Origin: Streptomyces sp. ADI96-02
GTDB taxonomy: Bacteria > Actinomycetota > Actinomycetes > Streptomycetales > Streptomycetaceae
Direction: 5' to 3'
DNA: 64,000 nt
Assembly (NCBI RefSeq): GCF_003846185.1
Contig: NZ_ML123034.1
Coordinates: 1,230,727 to 1,294,726, forward strand
Part shown: one piece after another, positions 1 through 8,874 of the stretch
Layout of the letters: each line of letters starts with the position of its first letter
Position numbering within the stretch: the stretch's first letter is position 1
Made by a program: the position numbers and the translations under genes
Notes under the pieces: model-generated
What the model was told of the DNA's origin: nothing
Databases searched by the model: none
Seen by the model: only the letters and a program-made list of their open reading frames with translations

Positions 1-19
1 CGGCTCACGCCCGTTCACC

Positions 20-1114
20 ATGGCAGCCATGAACCCCCCCACATGGAACAACGAGAGCGCGGGAGACGACCTGCGCCACCACGGCGACGCGGAGGTGCGC
101 GGCGAGGATCTGACGGACCTCGCGGTGAACGTCCGCGCGCACACGCCACCGGATTGGCTGCGGCAGCGGATAGCCGCCTCGCTCGTCTCGCTGGCCGCCT
201 ATCCCGACGGATCGTCGGCGCGGGCCGCGGTCGCCGAGCGGCACGGGCTTCCGGTGGAGCGGGTGCTGCTGACGGCGGGGGCGGCCGAGGCGTTCGTCCT
301 GATCGCCCGCTCGCTGCCGGCCCGTTGCCCGGTCGTCGTGCATCCGCAGTTCACCGAACCGGAGGCGGCGCTGCGGGCCGCCGGGCACCGGGTGCGGCGG
401 GTGCTGCTGCGCCCGGAGGAGGGCTTCCGGCTCGATCCGGCGGCGGTGCCGGAGGAGGCGGATCTGGTGGTGGTCGGCAATCCGACCAACCCGACGTCCG
501 TGCTGCACCCGGCGGCGCTGCTGGAGCGACTGGCCCGGCCGGGGCGGACGCTGGTGGTCGACGAGGCGTTCATGGACGTCGTACCGGGCGAGCGCGAGGC
601 GCTGGCCGGCCGGACGGACGTCCCCGGGCTGGTCGTGCTGCGCAGCCTCACCAAGACGTGGGGGCTGGCCGGTCTGCGGATCGGGTACGCGCTGGCCGAA
701 CCGGACATGGTGGCCCTGCTCGCCGAGGCGCAGCCGCTGTGGCCGGTGTCCTCGCCCGCGCTGGCGGCGGCGGAGGCGTGCATGGAGCCGCGGGCGCTGG
801 TGGAGGCGGCGCGGGCGGCGGACCGGATCACGGTGGACCGGGCCCATCTGCTCGCGGGACTGGCGGAGTTCAGCGAGGTCCAGGCGGTGGAGGCGGCCGA
901 GGGACCGTTCGTCCTGGTCCGGCTGGAGCGGGCGGCGGAGGTCCGCGAACGGCTGCGGCTGCTGGGCTTCGCGGCCCGGCGCGGGGACACGTTCCCGGGG
1001 CTCGGGCCGCAGTGGCTGCGACTGGCCGTGCGGGACCGGGCCACGACCAACCGCTTCCTCCAGGCCCTCGACCAGGCGGTCCAGGCGCTGCCCGCCGGGA
1101 CGGGACGCCGGTGA
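20..1114 (+). CDS. cobC: CobC-like PLP-dependent aminotransferase (Rv2231c family)
   Basis: The 364-residue protein is a fold-type I PLP enzyme of the histidinol-phosphate aminotransferase / threonine-phosphate decarboxylase group. It carries an NPTNPTS motif, the VVDEAFMD cofactor-binding aspartate region, and the SLTKTWGLAGLRIGYA block that holds the PLP lysine. In actinomycetes this Rv2231c-type protein lies beside cobalamin genes and is thought to supply the aminopropanol arm of vitamin B12, but the window begins here so no cob genes are visible. ATG at 20 is used; an in-frame ATG at 29 is possible. A perfect hairpin separates it from the convergent surface-protein gene. It could also be a different HisC-like transaminase. 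Confidence 0.75.
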   Translation: MAAMNPPTWNNESAGDDLRHHGDAEVRGEDLTDLAVNVRAHTPPDWLRQRIAASLVSLAAYPDGSSARAAVAERHGLPVERVLLTAGAAEAFVLIARSLPARCPVVVHPQFTEPEAALRAAGHRVRRVLLRPEEGFRLDPAAVPEEADLVVVGNPTNPTSVLHPAALLERLARPGRTLVVDEAFMDVVPGEREALAGRTDVPGLVVLRSLTKTWGLAGLRIGYALAEPDMVALLAEAQPLWPVSSPALAAAEACMEPRALVEAARAADRITVDRAHLLAGLAEFSEVQAVEAAEGPFVLVRLERAAEVRERLRLLGFAARRGDTFPGLGPQWLRLAVRDRATTNRFLQALDQAVQALPAGTGRR

Positions 1115-1196
1115 GCCGGGGACGCCGTGAGCCGCCGAGGCCCGTGAGCCGCCGAGGCCGGTGAGCCGCCGAGGCCCGGTGAGCCGCTGAGGCCCG
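1111..1196 (+). repeat. Tandem 16-18 bp repeat after cobC-like gene
   Basis: Five consecutive units beginning GTGAGCCG start at 1111, 1127, 1144, 1161 and 1179. The middle units read GTGAGCCGCCGAGGCC with small 3' variations. The first unit includes the cobC-like stop codon (TGA at 1112-1114). The array lies just before the convergent terminator. Confidence 0.85.
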
Positions 1197-1208
1197 GTGG
1201 CCGTGTCG

Positions 1209-1242
1209 CCTGGCGGGGCGGGCCGACGCCCGCCCCGCCAGG
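1209..1242. terminator. Bidirectional terminator between convergent genes
   Basis: A perfect 15-bp GC-rich inverted repeat (1209-1223 and 1228-1242) has a 4-nt CGAC loop. It sits between the stop of the cobC-like gene and the stop of the LAETG gene, so it can end both transcripts. There is no U-run, which is common in Streptomyces. Confidence 0.85.
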
Positions 1243-1248
1243 TCCGGT

Positions 1249-2322
1249 TCAGCTGCCGCTGCTGCGCCTGCGGGCCATCACCGTGGCGCCCGCGCCGACC
1301 GCCAGCAGCAGTGCCGCGCCGCCCGCGATGTACGGGGTGCTGGAGCTGCCTCCGGTCTCGGCGAGGTTCGCGGTGGTGGGGGCGGTGCCGGAGTCGGAGC
1401 CGGTCTGCGTCTTCACGTCGCCGCCGTCGCCCTTGCCCCCGCTCCCCTGGTCGCCGCCGGTGGAACCGCTCGTGTCCCCGCCGGTCTCTCCACCTGTGGA
1501 GCCGCCCGTGGAGCCGCCTGTGGAGCCGCCGGTGGAACCTGCCGTCGAACCGGTCGTGGCGCCTCCGTCGCCGGAGGAGCCACCGTCCGTACCGCCCGGC
1601 TTTCCGGGCGTCTTCGGGGTCTCGCAGGTCGCCTCGGCCAGCGTGACGTCCCCCTCCACCTCCGCGACGTTGAGCTTCAGCGGGTTCACCGAGACCTTGA
1701 GCCGGAGAGCGGTCGCGGCGGCGGTACGCGTGGTGGTGGCCGTCTTCGAGAGGTCGAGGGTGACCTCGCCGACGCCCGGCACCTCCACCCTGGTCGTCCC
1801 GCTCGCCGTGAGGGTCAGCTTCTTGCCGAGGACCGCGATGTGGCCGAGCACGTTCGACTGGGCGACGGGCTTCTTCCCGACCTCGCACAGCGCCTTGGAG
1901 GTCACCTTCTCGACCTCGATCAGCGAGAGCAGCGGCAGTCCGGGCAGGTGGATCCGGGCCTTCACGAGGTTGGTGTAGCCCTGGGCCCGGTGCTCGTCGA
2001 CCGTGGCGTCGGCGGTGGCCACGTCGGCGCGCAGGACGCTGAACGGCCGCCCCCGGTCCACACCGTCCAGGTTCACGCTGAGCGCGGTCTTCTCGGCGCT
2101 CGCCGGCGCCTGCACCTCGTTGAGGGTGACCTTGAGGGGCACCTGGACGGTCTTGTTCAGGAGCGAGACGCCGAGACCGGTGCGGAGCACGACCGCGCTC
2201 GCCCTGCCCTCGCCCGTGGTCGCGGGCGTCGCGGTGGCTGCCTGCGCGGGGACGGCGGCGAGCAGGGCGACGGGAGCGGCGGCGACCGCGAGGGCGGCGA
2301 GACGGAAGGTGTTGCTGTTCAA
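1249..2322 (-). CDS. LAETG-anchored cell-surface protein (SCO1860 family)
   Basis: This is a secreted, sortase-anchored protein of about 357 residues. The N-terminus has a signal peptide ending near VPAQA-AT. A globular region with two Cys follows, then a low-complexity STGG/GGD linker, the sorting motif LAETG, a hydrophobic segment (YIAGGAALLLAVGAGATVMA) and a RRR tail, which is the full class E sortase signal. The family is the SCO1860-type surface protein; its function is unknown to me. TTG at 2322 is chosen because the signal peptide begins there (NSNTFRLAALAVAAA). An ATG at 2379 would add 19 residues that do not suit a signal peptide. Confidence 0.88.
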   Translation of the reverse strand: MNSNTFRLAALAVAAAPVALLAAVPAQAATATPATTGEGRASAVVLRTGLGVSLLNKTVQVPLKVTLNEVQAPASAEKTALSVNLDGVDRGRPFSVLRADVATADATVDEHRAQGYTNLVKARIHLPGLPLLSLIEVEKVTSKALCEVGKKPVAQSNVLGHIAVLGKKLTLTASGTTRVEVPGVGEVTLDLSKTATTTRTAAATALRLKVSVNPLKLNVAEVEGDVTLAEATCETPKTPGKPGGTDGGSSGDGGATTGSTAGSTGGSTGGSTGGSTGGETGGDTSGSTGGDQGSGGKGDGGDVKTQTGSDSGTAPTTANLAETGGSSSTPYIAGGAALLLAVGAGATVMARRRSSGS

Positions 2323-2423
2323 GATGGTGGAACCCCCACAAGAGACATGGAGCCACCGGCGCCGTCCAATGGGGGACATCGCGTGCGCCGGTGGCCTCGA
2401 CTCCGTGAATCTTTACGCACGGA

Positions 2424-2458
2424 GGGTGAACTGGTGGATACCTGAGGTGAGTTCACCC
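2424..2458. promoter_or_regulatory. Inverted repeat upstream of LAETG gene
   Basis: GGGTGAACT (2424-2432) and AGTTCACCC (2450-2458) form a perfect 9-bp inverted repeat with a 17-nt spacer. It lies about 100-135 bp upstream of the LAETG-protein start, inside a 341-bp gene-free interval (2323-2663). It could be an operator or an RNA hairpin. Nothing else recognisable was seen in this interval. Confidence 0.45.
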
Positions 2459-2663
2459 CAAAGGGGGGTTTCCGCTCGCATATTCGAATCTTTCGGCACG
2501 TGCGTTCCCTGGTGTCACTCGTTTCACGGAGCGTGAGCACGGCGGGAGTTGACCGCACGGCCATCCGCCCCGGTCCGGGGCGAAAGTGCTTCAACGAGCC
2601 GGGGCCCCGTCCGACACTGCCGGTCAACACCGCGCCGGACGGGCCGGGTCCGGCCGGCCGGGC

Positions 2664-3764
2664 TCAGCCGACGATCCGCCCGTTCAGCACGACGTGCCGC
2701 GGGGCCGCCAGCACCCGTACGTCGGCGCGCGGGTCCTCGTCGTAGACGACCAGGTCCGCCGGGGCGCCCTCCTCCAGCACGGGCCGCCCCAGCCACCGCC
2801 GCGCTCCCCACGCGGTGGCGGAGAGGGCTTCCAGCGGCGGGATGCCCGCCTTGACCAGCTCGGCGACCTCGCCCGCGACCAGGCCGTGCGCCAGCGACCC
2901 TCCCGCGTCGGTGCCGACGAAGACCGGGATCCCGGCGTCGTACGCGGCGCGCACGGTGTCGTAGCGGCGCTCGTACAGCTCCCGCATATGGGCCGACCAG
3001 CGGGGGAACTTCGCCTCTCCGCCCGCCGCGAGGTCCGGGAAGGTGGCGATGTTGACCAGCGTCGGGACGATCGCCACCCCGCGCTCGGCGAACAGCGGGA
3101 TCGTGTCCTCGGTGAGCCCGGTGGCGTGCTCGACGCAGTCGATGCCCGCCTCCACCAGATCGCGCAGGGCGTCCTCGGCGAAGCAGTGCGCGGTGACCCG
3201 CGCGCCCAGCCGGTGCGCCTCCGCGATGGCCGCCTCGACCTCCCCGCGCGGCCAGCAGGCGGTGAGGTCCCCGGCGTCCCGGTCGATCCAGTCCCCCACC
3301 AGCTTGACCCAGCCGTCGCCGCGGCGCGCCTCGCGCGCGACGTACGCGACGAGGTCGCCGGGCTCGATCTCGTGGGCGTAGTGGCGGATGTAGCGGCGGG
3401 TCCGGGCGATGTGCCGGCCCGCCCTGATGATCTTCGGCAGGTCCGCGCGGTCGTCGATCCACCGGGTGTCGGACGGCGATCCCGCGTCGCGGATGAGCAG
3501 GGTGCCCGCCTCCCGGTCGGTGAGCGCCTGCTTCTCGGCGGTGGCGGCGTCCACCGGGCCGTGCCGGTCGAGCCCCACGTGGCAGTGCGCGTCGACCAGG
3601 CCGGGCAGCGCCCAGCCCGTGACCGTCACCGCGTCGTCGGCGCCCGGGGGCCGCTCGTGGACGATCCGGCCGTCGACCGCCCACAGTTCGTCGCGCACCT
3701 CGTCCGGGCCGATGAGGACCCGCCCCTTCACCCGCAGCACCCGCTGCCCCTCCTGATCACTCAT
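2664..3764 (-). CDS. Metal-dependent amidohydrolase family protein
   Basis: A 366-residue amidohydrolase-superfamily enzyme, probably cytoplasmic. The metal site is visible as H60-C-H62 in GLVDAHCHVGLD, a central KLVGDW lysine, later histidines in VTAHCF and VEHATGL, and the catalytic Asp in VGTDAGGSLAHG. The C-terminus has the usual small beta-sandwich strand (ADLVVYDEDP). It resembles imidazolonepropionase-like or prolidase-like hydrolases, but the substrate cannot be told. ATG at 3764 (MSDQEG) is chosen because the homologous N-terminal beta-sandwich begins there. It is divergent from the next aminotransferase gene, with a 100-bp promoter region between them. Confidence 0.8.
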   Translation of the reverse strand: MSDQEGQRVLRVKGRVLIGPDEVRDELWAVDGRIVHERPPGADDAVTVTGWALPGLVDAHCHVGLDRHGPVDAATAEKQALTDREAGTLLIRDAGSPSDTRWIDDRADLPKIIRAGRHIARTRRYIRHYAHEIEPGDLVAYVAREARRGDGWVKLVGDWIDRDAGDLTACWPRGEVEAAIAEAHRLGARVTAHCFAEDALRDLVEAGIDCVEHATGLTEDTIPLFAERGVAIVPTLVNIATFPDLAAGGEAKFPRWSAHMRELYERRYDTVRAAYDAGIPVFVGTDAGGSLAHGLVAGEVAELVKAGIPPLEALSATAWGARRWLGRPVLEEGAPADLVVYDEDPRADVRVLAAPRHVVLNGRIVG

Positions 3765-3864
3765 ATGCGGCACTGTACGAGGCCCTCGGTACCCTCGTCG
3801 GAGCACCGTCGTCGAGCCGGACCAAGCCGACCCGACCCCCGGCCGAACCGAAGAGAGCACCACC

Positions 3865-4971
3865 GTGACGCACCCCTTCCTCGATCTCCCCCCGCTGACC
3901 GCCGCGCACTTCGCCGCCATCGAGCGGCGCGTGGCCTCGCTCCTGGCCACGGAGCAGGACGTCGTCGTCATGCAGGGCGAGGCGCTGCTGCCGCTGGAGG
4001 GCTGCATCCGCGGCGGCGCGCGGCCCGGTTCGACCGCGCTGAACGTGGTCACCGGCCCGTACGGGCAGACCTTCGGCGACTGGCTGCGCGACTGCGGCGC
4101 GGAGGTCGTCGACCTGACCGTGCCCTTCCACGCGGCGGTGACGGCCGAGCAGGTCGCCGAAGCGCTCGCGGAGCGCCCGGAGATCGACTTCGTCTCGCTG
4201 GTGCACGCGGAGGCGGCGACCGGCAACACCAACCCGGTCGCGGAGATCGGCGAGGCGGTCCGCGCGCACGGCGCGCTGTTCATGCTGGACGCCGTGGCCT
4301 CGGTGGGCGCGGAGCCGCTGCTCCCGGACGCGTGGGGCGTCGACCTGTGCGTGATCGGCGCGCAGAAGGCGATGGGCGGGCCGGCCGGGGTGTCGGCGGT
4401 GTCGGTGAGCGAGCGGGCCTGGGAGAGGTTCGCCGCCAACCCGGCCGCGCCGCGACGCTCGTACCTCTCCCTCCTGGACTGGAAGGAGCGCTGGATCGAC
4501 GCCGGCCGGACGGCTCTGCCGCACGCCCCCGCGCAGTTGGAGATGCTGGCCCTGGAGGCGTGCGTGGAGCGGATCGAGAACGAGGGGCCGGCCGCCGTGA
4601 TGGCCCGGCACACCGCTGCTGCCGCCGCCACGCGGGCCGGCGCGGTGGCCCTCGGCGGCGGGCTGGAGCCCTACGTCCACGAGGCGCGGGACGCGGCCCC
4701 GGTGGCCACGACGCTGCGCGCCCCGGCGGGCGTCGACGCGACCGCGCTGGTCGCCCACGCGCGGGCGGCCCAGCCCTCGCTGCCGCTCATCGCGGGCGGC
4801 GGGGCGCTGTCCAAGGAGATGATCCGGGTCAACCACTACGGTGCGGACGCGACGCGGGGCGCGGTGCTCTCCTCGCTCGCCGCTCTGGGGGCGGCGCTGG
4901 CCGACGCGGGCCGGCAGGTCGATCTCGAAGCTGCCCGCAAGGCGGTCGGGGAAACCTGGCCCAGCGCCTGA
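3865..4971 (+). CDS. Class V PLP-dependent aminotransferase (alanine-glyoxylate type)
   Basis: A 368-residue fold-type I PLP enzyme of the class V group, related to alanine-glyoxylate and pyridoxamine-pyruvate aminotransferases. The PLP lysine is K168 in VIGAQKAMGGPAG, and the cofactor Asp is in MLDAVASVGAEP. An early glycine-rich loop (GPYGQTFGDW) fits the phosphate site. The start is GTG at 3865, preceded by a purine-rich GAAGAGAG site. It is followed by a strong terminator. The natural substrate is not clear; its divergent amidohydrolase neighbour could act in the same catabolic route, which is inference. Confidence 0.78.
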   Translation: MTHPFLDLPPLTAAHFAAIERRVASLLATEQDVVVMQGEALLPLEGCIRGGARPGSTALNVVTGPYGQTFGDWLRDCGAEVVDLTVPFHAAVTAEQVAEALAERPEIDFVSLVHAEAATGNTNPVAEIGEAVRAHGALFMLDAVASVGAEPLLPDAWGVDLCVIGAQKAMGGPAGVSAVSVSERAWERFAANPAAPRRSYLSLLDWKERWIDAGRTALPHAPAQLEMLALEACVERIENEGPAAVMARHTAAAAATRAGAVALGGGLEPYVHEARDAAPVATTLRAPAGVDATALVAHARAAQPSLPLIAGGGALSKEMIRVNHYGADATRGAVLSSLAALGAALADAGRQVDLEAARKAVGETWPSA

Positions 4972-5018
4972 ATTCGTCGGACGTCATGCCGGATCCGCTA
5001 GGGCGTCATGAATCCATA

Positions 5019-5058
5019 AATGCGGGGAGCTGCTTTATCCGAAGCAGCTCCCCGCATT
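5019..5058 (+). terminator. Rho-independent terminator after class V aminotransferase
   Basis: A perfect stem of about 17 bp (5019-5035 with 5042-5058) encloses a TATCCG loop and is followed by a pyrimidine-rich CTTCTTCCC stretch. It lies in the 347-bp gap between the aminotransferase and ectA. The remainder of that gap, up to 5318, is unusually AT-rich and holds the ectA promoter region. Confidence 0.9.
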
Positions 5059-5318
5059 CTTCTTCCCGCTTTCTTTCTGCCTAAACGCCCAGGTTTCCGA
5101 GGGTGGGAGCTCCGTGATTCGAGGGCGTCTCCGCGAGGTTACGGCCCTGTGACCGACTCCACATGAGGCGCGTTATGCCGGAAAAATTCCGGTCAAAGGG
5201 TGCTAAATCGCTGCGGTTTCGCGCAAGGGCACGCGCCCGCCTGATAACAGAGAACGCCCACCGAACCAACCCCTTACCTCGATGCAATTTTGAAATTTGC
5301 TGGGTAAATTCACTTCAC

Positions 5319-5849
5319 ATGACCGCCGCACCAGCAGATGTTGCCCGTGCCCGAAGCGAATTCCTCAGTATCGACACCCCGCGAGTGGAGGACGGAGCCG
5401 CGATCTGGCGCATTGCCCGCGACTCCGAGGTCCTGGACCTGAATTCCTCGTACAGCTACCTGCTGTGGTGCCGCGACTTCGCCGCGACCTCCGTCGTCGC
5501 CCGCGACGAGACCGGCGAGCCGATCGCCTTCGTCACCGGGTACATCCGGCCCGACCGCCCCGAGACGCTCGTCGTCTGGCAGGTGGCGGTCGACCGGGAG
5601 CACCGCGGCAGGGGACTCGCGGCCACCCTGCTGGACGCGCTGACCGCCCGGGTCGCCGCCGACCAGGGCCTCGCAGCGGTCGAGACGACCATCACCCCGG
5701 ACAACACCGCCTCCGACCGGCTGTTCACCTCGTACGCGCGGCGCCACGACGTGCCCCTGGAGCAGGAGGTGCTGTTCGACGGCGAGCTGTTCCCCGAGGG
5801 AACGCACCTGCCGGAGGTGCTGTACCGCATCGGACCGTTCACGTCCTGA
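5319..5849 (+). CDS. ectA: L-2,4-diaminobutyrate N-gamma-acetyltransferase EctA
   Basis: EctA acetylates L-2,4-diaminobutyrate with acetyl-CoA, the second step of ectoine synthesis. The 176-residue protein is a GNAT-fold acetyltransferase: the acetyl-CoA loop appears as REHRGRGLAATLLDAL, preceded by the VVWQVAVD beta strand. The start MTAAPADVARAR at 5319 matches the family length. An upstream in-frame ATG at 5163 would add 52 basic residues not found in EctA. No Shine-Dalgarno sequence precedes 5319; TAAATT at 5305-5310 sits where a -10 box of a leaderless or near-leaderless transcript would lie. It is the first gene of the ectABCD operon, about 170 bp before ectB. Confidence 0.95.
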   Translation: MTAAPADVARARSEFLSIDTPRVEDGAAIWRIARDSEVLDLNSSYSYLLWCRDFAATSVVARDETGEPIAFVTGYIRPDRPETLVVWQVAVDREHRGRGLAATLLDALTARVAADQGLAAVETTITPDNTASDRLFTSYARRHDVPLEQEVLFDGELFPEGTHLPEVLYRIGPFTS

Positions 5850-6021
5850 CACCCGTCGCACCGGCCGCGCGACGACGCCCGCCCCACGAAGCGGGCCGCG
5901 CGCGACGTCCGCCCCACGACTTCCGCGCCGGTCCGGCCGCCCGGCGCGACGCGATCTGGCTTCCGCCGCCGGAAGCACCCCGACCACTGTCCGTCACACC
6001 CCCTCACGCAGGAGATCAGCT

Positions 6022-7284
6022 GTGACCATCACCCCGCCCGCACTGAGCGTCTTCGAGACCCTGGAGTCGGAGGTACGGAGCTACTGCCGCGGCTGGCCCG
6101 CCGTGTTCGACCGCGCGCAGGGCGCCCGACTGACCGACGAGGACGGCCACTCCTACCTCGACTTCTTCGCCGGGGCCGGCTCGCTCAACTACGGCCACAA
6201 CAACCCGGTGCTCAAACGCGCCCTCATCGACTACATCGAGCGCGACGGCATCACCCACGGCCTGGACATGGCGACCACCGCCAAGCGCGCCTTCCTGGAG
6301 ACGTTCCAGAACGTGATCCTGCGCCCGCGCGACCTGCCGTACAAGGTGATGTTCCCGGGCCCGACCGGCACCAACGCCGTGGAGTCGGCGCTGAAGCTGG
6401 CCCGCAAGGTCAAGGGCCGCGAGTCGGTCGTCTCGTTCACCAACGCCTTCCACGGCATGTCGCTGGGCTCGCTCGCCGTCACCGGCAACGCGTTCAAGCG
6501 GGCCGGCGCCGGCATCCCGCTGGTGCACGGCACCCCGATGCCGTTCGACAACTACTTCGACGGCCAGGTGCCGGACTTCCTGTGGTTCGAACGGCTGCTG
6601 GAGGACCAGGGCTCCGGGCTCAACAAGCCGGCCGCGGTGATCGTGGAGACCGTGCAGGGCGAGGGCGGCATCAACGTCGCGCGCGCCGAGTGGCTGCGCG
6701 CGCTCCAGGACCTGTGCCACCGCCAGGACATGCTGCTGATCGTCGACGACATCCAGATGGGCTGCGGCCGTACCGGCGGCTTCTTCTCCTTCGAGGAGGC
6801 CGGCATCGTCCCGGACATCGTCACGCTGTCGAAGTCCATCAGCGGCTACGGCCTGCCGATGTCGCTCTGCCTGTTCAAGCCGGAGCTGGACATCTGGGAG
6901 CCGGGCGAGCACAACGGCACCTTCCGCGGCAACAACCCGGCGTTCGTCACCGCCGCCGCCGCACTGGACGCCTACTGGGCGGACGGCCAGATGGAGAAGC
7001 AGACCCTGGCCCGCGGCGAGCAGATCGAGCAGGCGCTGCTGGCCGTCTGCGCCGAGGAGCCGACCGCGCACTTCCGCGGCCGTGGCCTGGTCTGGGGCAT
7101 GGAGTTCGAGGACCCGACGCGCGCTTCGGCGGTCTGCGCCAAGGCGTTCGAACTGGGGCTCCTGCTGGAGACCTCGGGCCCGCAGAGCGAGGTCGTCAAA
7201 CTGCTGCCGCCGCTGACCATCACCCCCGAAGAGCTGGACGAGGGCCTGCGCACGCTGGCCCGCTGCGTCCGCGAGACGGCCTGA
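6022..7284 (+). CDS. ectB: Diaminobutyrate--2-oxoglutarate transaminase EctB
   Basis: EctB converts aspartate-4-semialdehyde and glutamate to L-2,4-diaminobutyrate, the first committed step to ectoine. The 420-residue protein is a class III aminotransferase. It has the [16 protein letters not shown] cofactor-phosphate loop, the [13 protein letters not shown] aspartate motif and the PLP lysine K271 in [15 protein letters not shown] at 6022 is preceded by a GGAGA ribosome site. An 85-nt spacer with a perfect 9-bp hairpin separates it from ectC. Confidence 0.96.
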   Translation: MTITPPALSVFETLESEVRSYCRGWPAVFDRAQGARLTDEDGHSYLDFFAGAGSLNYGHNNPVLKRALIDYIERDGITHGLDMATTAKRAFLETFQNVILRPRDLPYKVMFPGPTGTNAVESALKLARKVKGRESVVSFTNAFHGMSLGSLAVTGNAFKRAGAGIPLVHGTPMPFDNYFDGQVPDFLWFERLLEDQGSGLNKPAAVIVETVQGEGGINVARAEWLRALQDLCHRQDMLLIVDDIQMGCGRTGGFFSFEEAGIVPDIVTLSKSISGYGLPMSLCLFKPELDIWEPGEHNGTFRGNNPAFVTAAAALDAYWADGQMEKQTLARGEQIEQALLAVCAEEPTAHFRGRGLVWGMEFEDPTRASAVCAKAFELGLLLETSGPQSEVVKLLPPLTITPEELDEGLRTLARCVRETA

Positions 7285-7317
7285 ACCGGCGCCGGCCGGG
7301 CAGGCGAGAAGAGAGGC

Positions 7318-7339
7318 CCCGGGCCCCGCTGGGCCCGGG
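7318..7339 (+). promoter_or_regulatory. Intercistronic hairpin between ectB and ectC
   Basis: CCCGGGCCC (7318-7326) and GGGCCCGGG (7331-7339) form a perfect 9-bp stem with a CGCT loop about 30 nt before the ectC start. It may stabilise or attenuate the mRNA and so set the ratio of EctB to EctCD; that role is inference. Confidence 0.6.
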
Positions 7340-7369
7340 ACGCCGCAGAGAGAAAGGCACAAGCTCACC

Positions 7370-7768
7370 GTGATCGTTCGATCGTTCAGTGACATCGAGA
7401 ACACCGACCGCCACGTGAAGGCGGCGTCCGGCACCTGGGAGAGCAAGCGCATCGTGCTCGCCAAGGAGAAGGTGGGCTTCTCGCTCCACGAGACCGTGCT
7501 GTACGCGGGCACGGAGACGTCGATGTGGTACGCCAACCACATCGAGGCGGTGCTCTGCACCGAGGGCGAGGCCGAGCTGACCAACGACGAGACCGGGGAG
7601 ACCCACTGGATCTCCCCGGGCACGATGTACCTGCTGGACGGACACGAGCACCACACGCTGCGGCCCAAGACCGACTTCCGCTGCGTCTGCGTCTTCAACC
7701 CTCCCGTCACCGGACGGGAGGACCACGACGAGAACGGTGTCTACCCGCTGCTGACCGAGGAGGGCTGA
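7370..7768 (+). CDS. ectC: L-ectoine synthase EctC
   Basis: EctC cyclises N-gamma-acetyl-2,4-diaminobutyrate to ectoine. The 132-residue protein is a cupin with the typical [17 protein letters not shown]-terminus, the metal-site region ([19 protein letters not shown]), and the [17 protein letters not shown] barrel strand. GTG at 7370 follows an AGAGAGAAAGG ribosome site. ectD begins 2 nt after its stop, so the two are cotranslated. Confidence 0.97.
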   Translation: MIVRSFSDIENTDRHVKAASGTWESKRIVLAKEKVGFSLHETVLYAGTETSMWYANHIEAVLCTEGEAELTNDETGETHWISPGTMYLLDGHEHHTLRPKTDFRCVCVFNPPVTGREDHDENGVYPLLTEEG

Positions 7769-7770
7769 AC

Positions 7771-8664
7771 ATGACCACCGAAGTACGCGCCGACCTGTAC
7801 CCGTCGCGCGGCGCCGCCGAGATGACCACTCCCCGCCAGGACCCGGTCATCTGGTCCGCGCCGGGCGCACCGGGCCCGATCGCCGCGAAGGATCTCCAGG
7901 GCTACGAGCACGACGGGTTCCTCACCGTCGACCAGCTGATCACACCGGACGAGGTTGCGGTCTACGAGGCCGAGCTGAACCGGCTGGTCTCCGACCCGGC
8001 GGTACGGGCCGACGACCGCTCGATCATCGAGCCGACGTCGCAGAGCGTCCGGTCCGTCTTCGAGGTCCACCGGATCAGCGAGGTCTTCGCCGCTCTCGTC
8101 CGCGACGAGCGGGTGGTGGGCCGGGCCCGCCAGATCCTCGGCTCGGACGTGTACGTCCACCAGTCCCGGATCAACGTGAAGCCGGGCTTCGGGGCCTCGG
8201 GCTTCTACTGGCACTCGGACTTCGAGACCTGGCACGCCGAGGACGGTCTGCCGAACATGCGGACGGTGTCCGTGTCGATCGCGCTGACCGAGAACTTCGA
8301 CACCAACGGCGGGCTGATGATCATGCCCGGTTCGCACAAGTCGTTCCTCGGCTGCGCGGGCGAGACGCCGAAGGACAACTACAAGAAGTCCCTCCAGATG
8401 CAGGACGCCGGCACCCCGTCCGACGAGGCGCTGACGAAGATGGCCGACCGGCACGGCATCAGGCTGTTCACCGGCCGGGCCGGTTCGGCGACCTGGTTCG
8501 ACTGCAACGCCATGCACGGCTCGGGCGACAACATCACCCCGTACGCGCGCAGCAACGTCTTCATCGTGTTCAACAGCGTGGAGAACGAGGCGCAGGAGCC
8601 CTTCGCGGCTCCGATCCGCCGCCCGGAGTTCATCGGGGCGCGGGACTTCACTCCGGTGAGGTAG
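7771..8664 (+). CDS. ectD: Ectoine 5-hydroxylase EctD
   Basis: EctD is a non-heme Fe(II)/2-oxoglutarate dioxygenase that turns ectoine into 5-hydroxyectoine. The 297-residue protein has the family signature FYWHSDFETWHAEDGLP, giving iron ligands H148 and D150, with the distal ligand H249 in AMHGSGDN and the 2OG-binding Arg in TPYARSN. ATG at 7771 is overlapped by a GAGGAGGG ribosome site inside the end of ectC. Its presence means the strain should make both ectoine and hydroxyectoine under salt or heat stress. The transcript ends at a long hairpin just downstream. Confidence 0.97.
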   Translation: MTTEVRADLYPSRGAAEMTTPRQDPVIWSAPGAPGPIAAKDLQGYEHDGFLTVDQLITPDEVAVYEAELNRLVSDPAVRADDRSIIEPTSQSVRSVFEVHRISEVFAALVRDERVVGRARQILGSDVYVHQSRINVKPGFGASGFYWHSDFETWHAEDGLPNMRTVSVSIALTENFDTNGGLMIMPGSHKSFLGCAGETPKDNYKKSLQMQDAGTPSDEALTKMADRHGIRLFTGRAGSATWFDCNAMHGSGDNITPYARSNVFIVFNSVENEAQEPFAAPIRRPEFIGARDFTPVR

Positions 8665-8691
8665 CACGGCGAGGTAGCGAGATAGCACGGC

Positions 8692-8743
8692 GCACGCGCG
8701 ACCGGGGCCGGGACGGGCATGCCGTCCCGGCCCCCGCGCGTGC
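8692..8743 (+). terminator. Terminator of the ect operon
   Basis: A long hairpin: a 9-bp outer stem (8692-8700 with 8735-8743), a 3-nt bulge, and a 13-bp inner stem (8704-8716 with 8722-8734) closed by a GCATG loop. It starts 28 nt after the ectD stop. Confidence 0.88.
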
Positions 8744-8874
8744 CCGCCCGTCCGGTCGGCCTCACGCCGTTCGGACGGTCCGACGCGTTCAGGCGGTTCC
8801 GAGCGCCGGGTAGTCGGTGCAGCCCTTCGCGTCGGCGGCCAGTGATCGGTCGGCGGTCGGCGGTCGGCGGTCGA

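Noticed and set aside
5..2356. Very long minus-strand reading frames such as 5-2356, 15092-18517 and 18710-21562
   Set aside because: They run opposite to clear genes in other frames, are Arg/Gly/Pro rich, match no family, and arise from the high GC content at third codon positions.
5163..5318. A longer EctA starting at ATG 5163
   Set aside because: It would add 52 basic residues not found in EctA proteins; the conserved start is at 5319.
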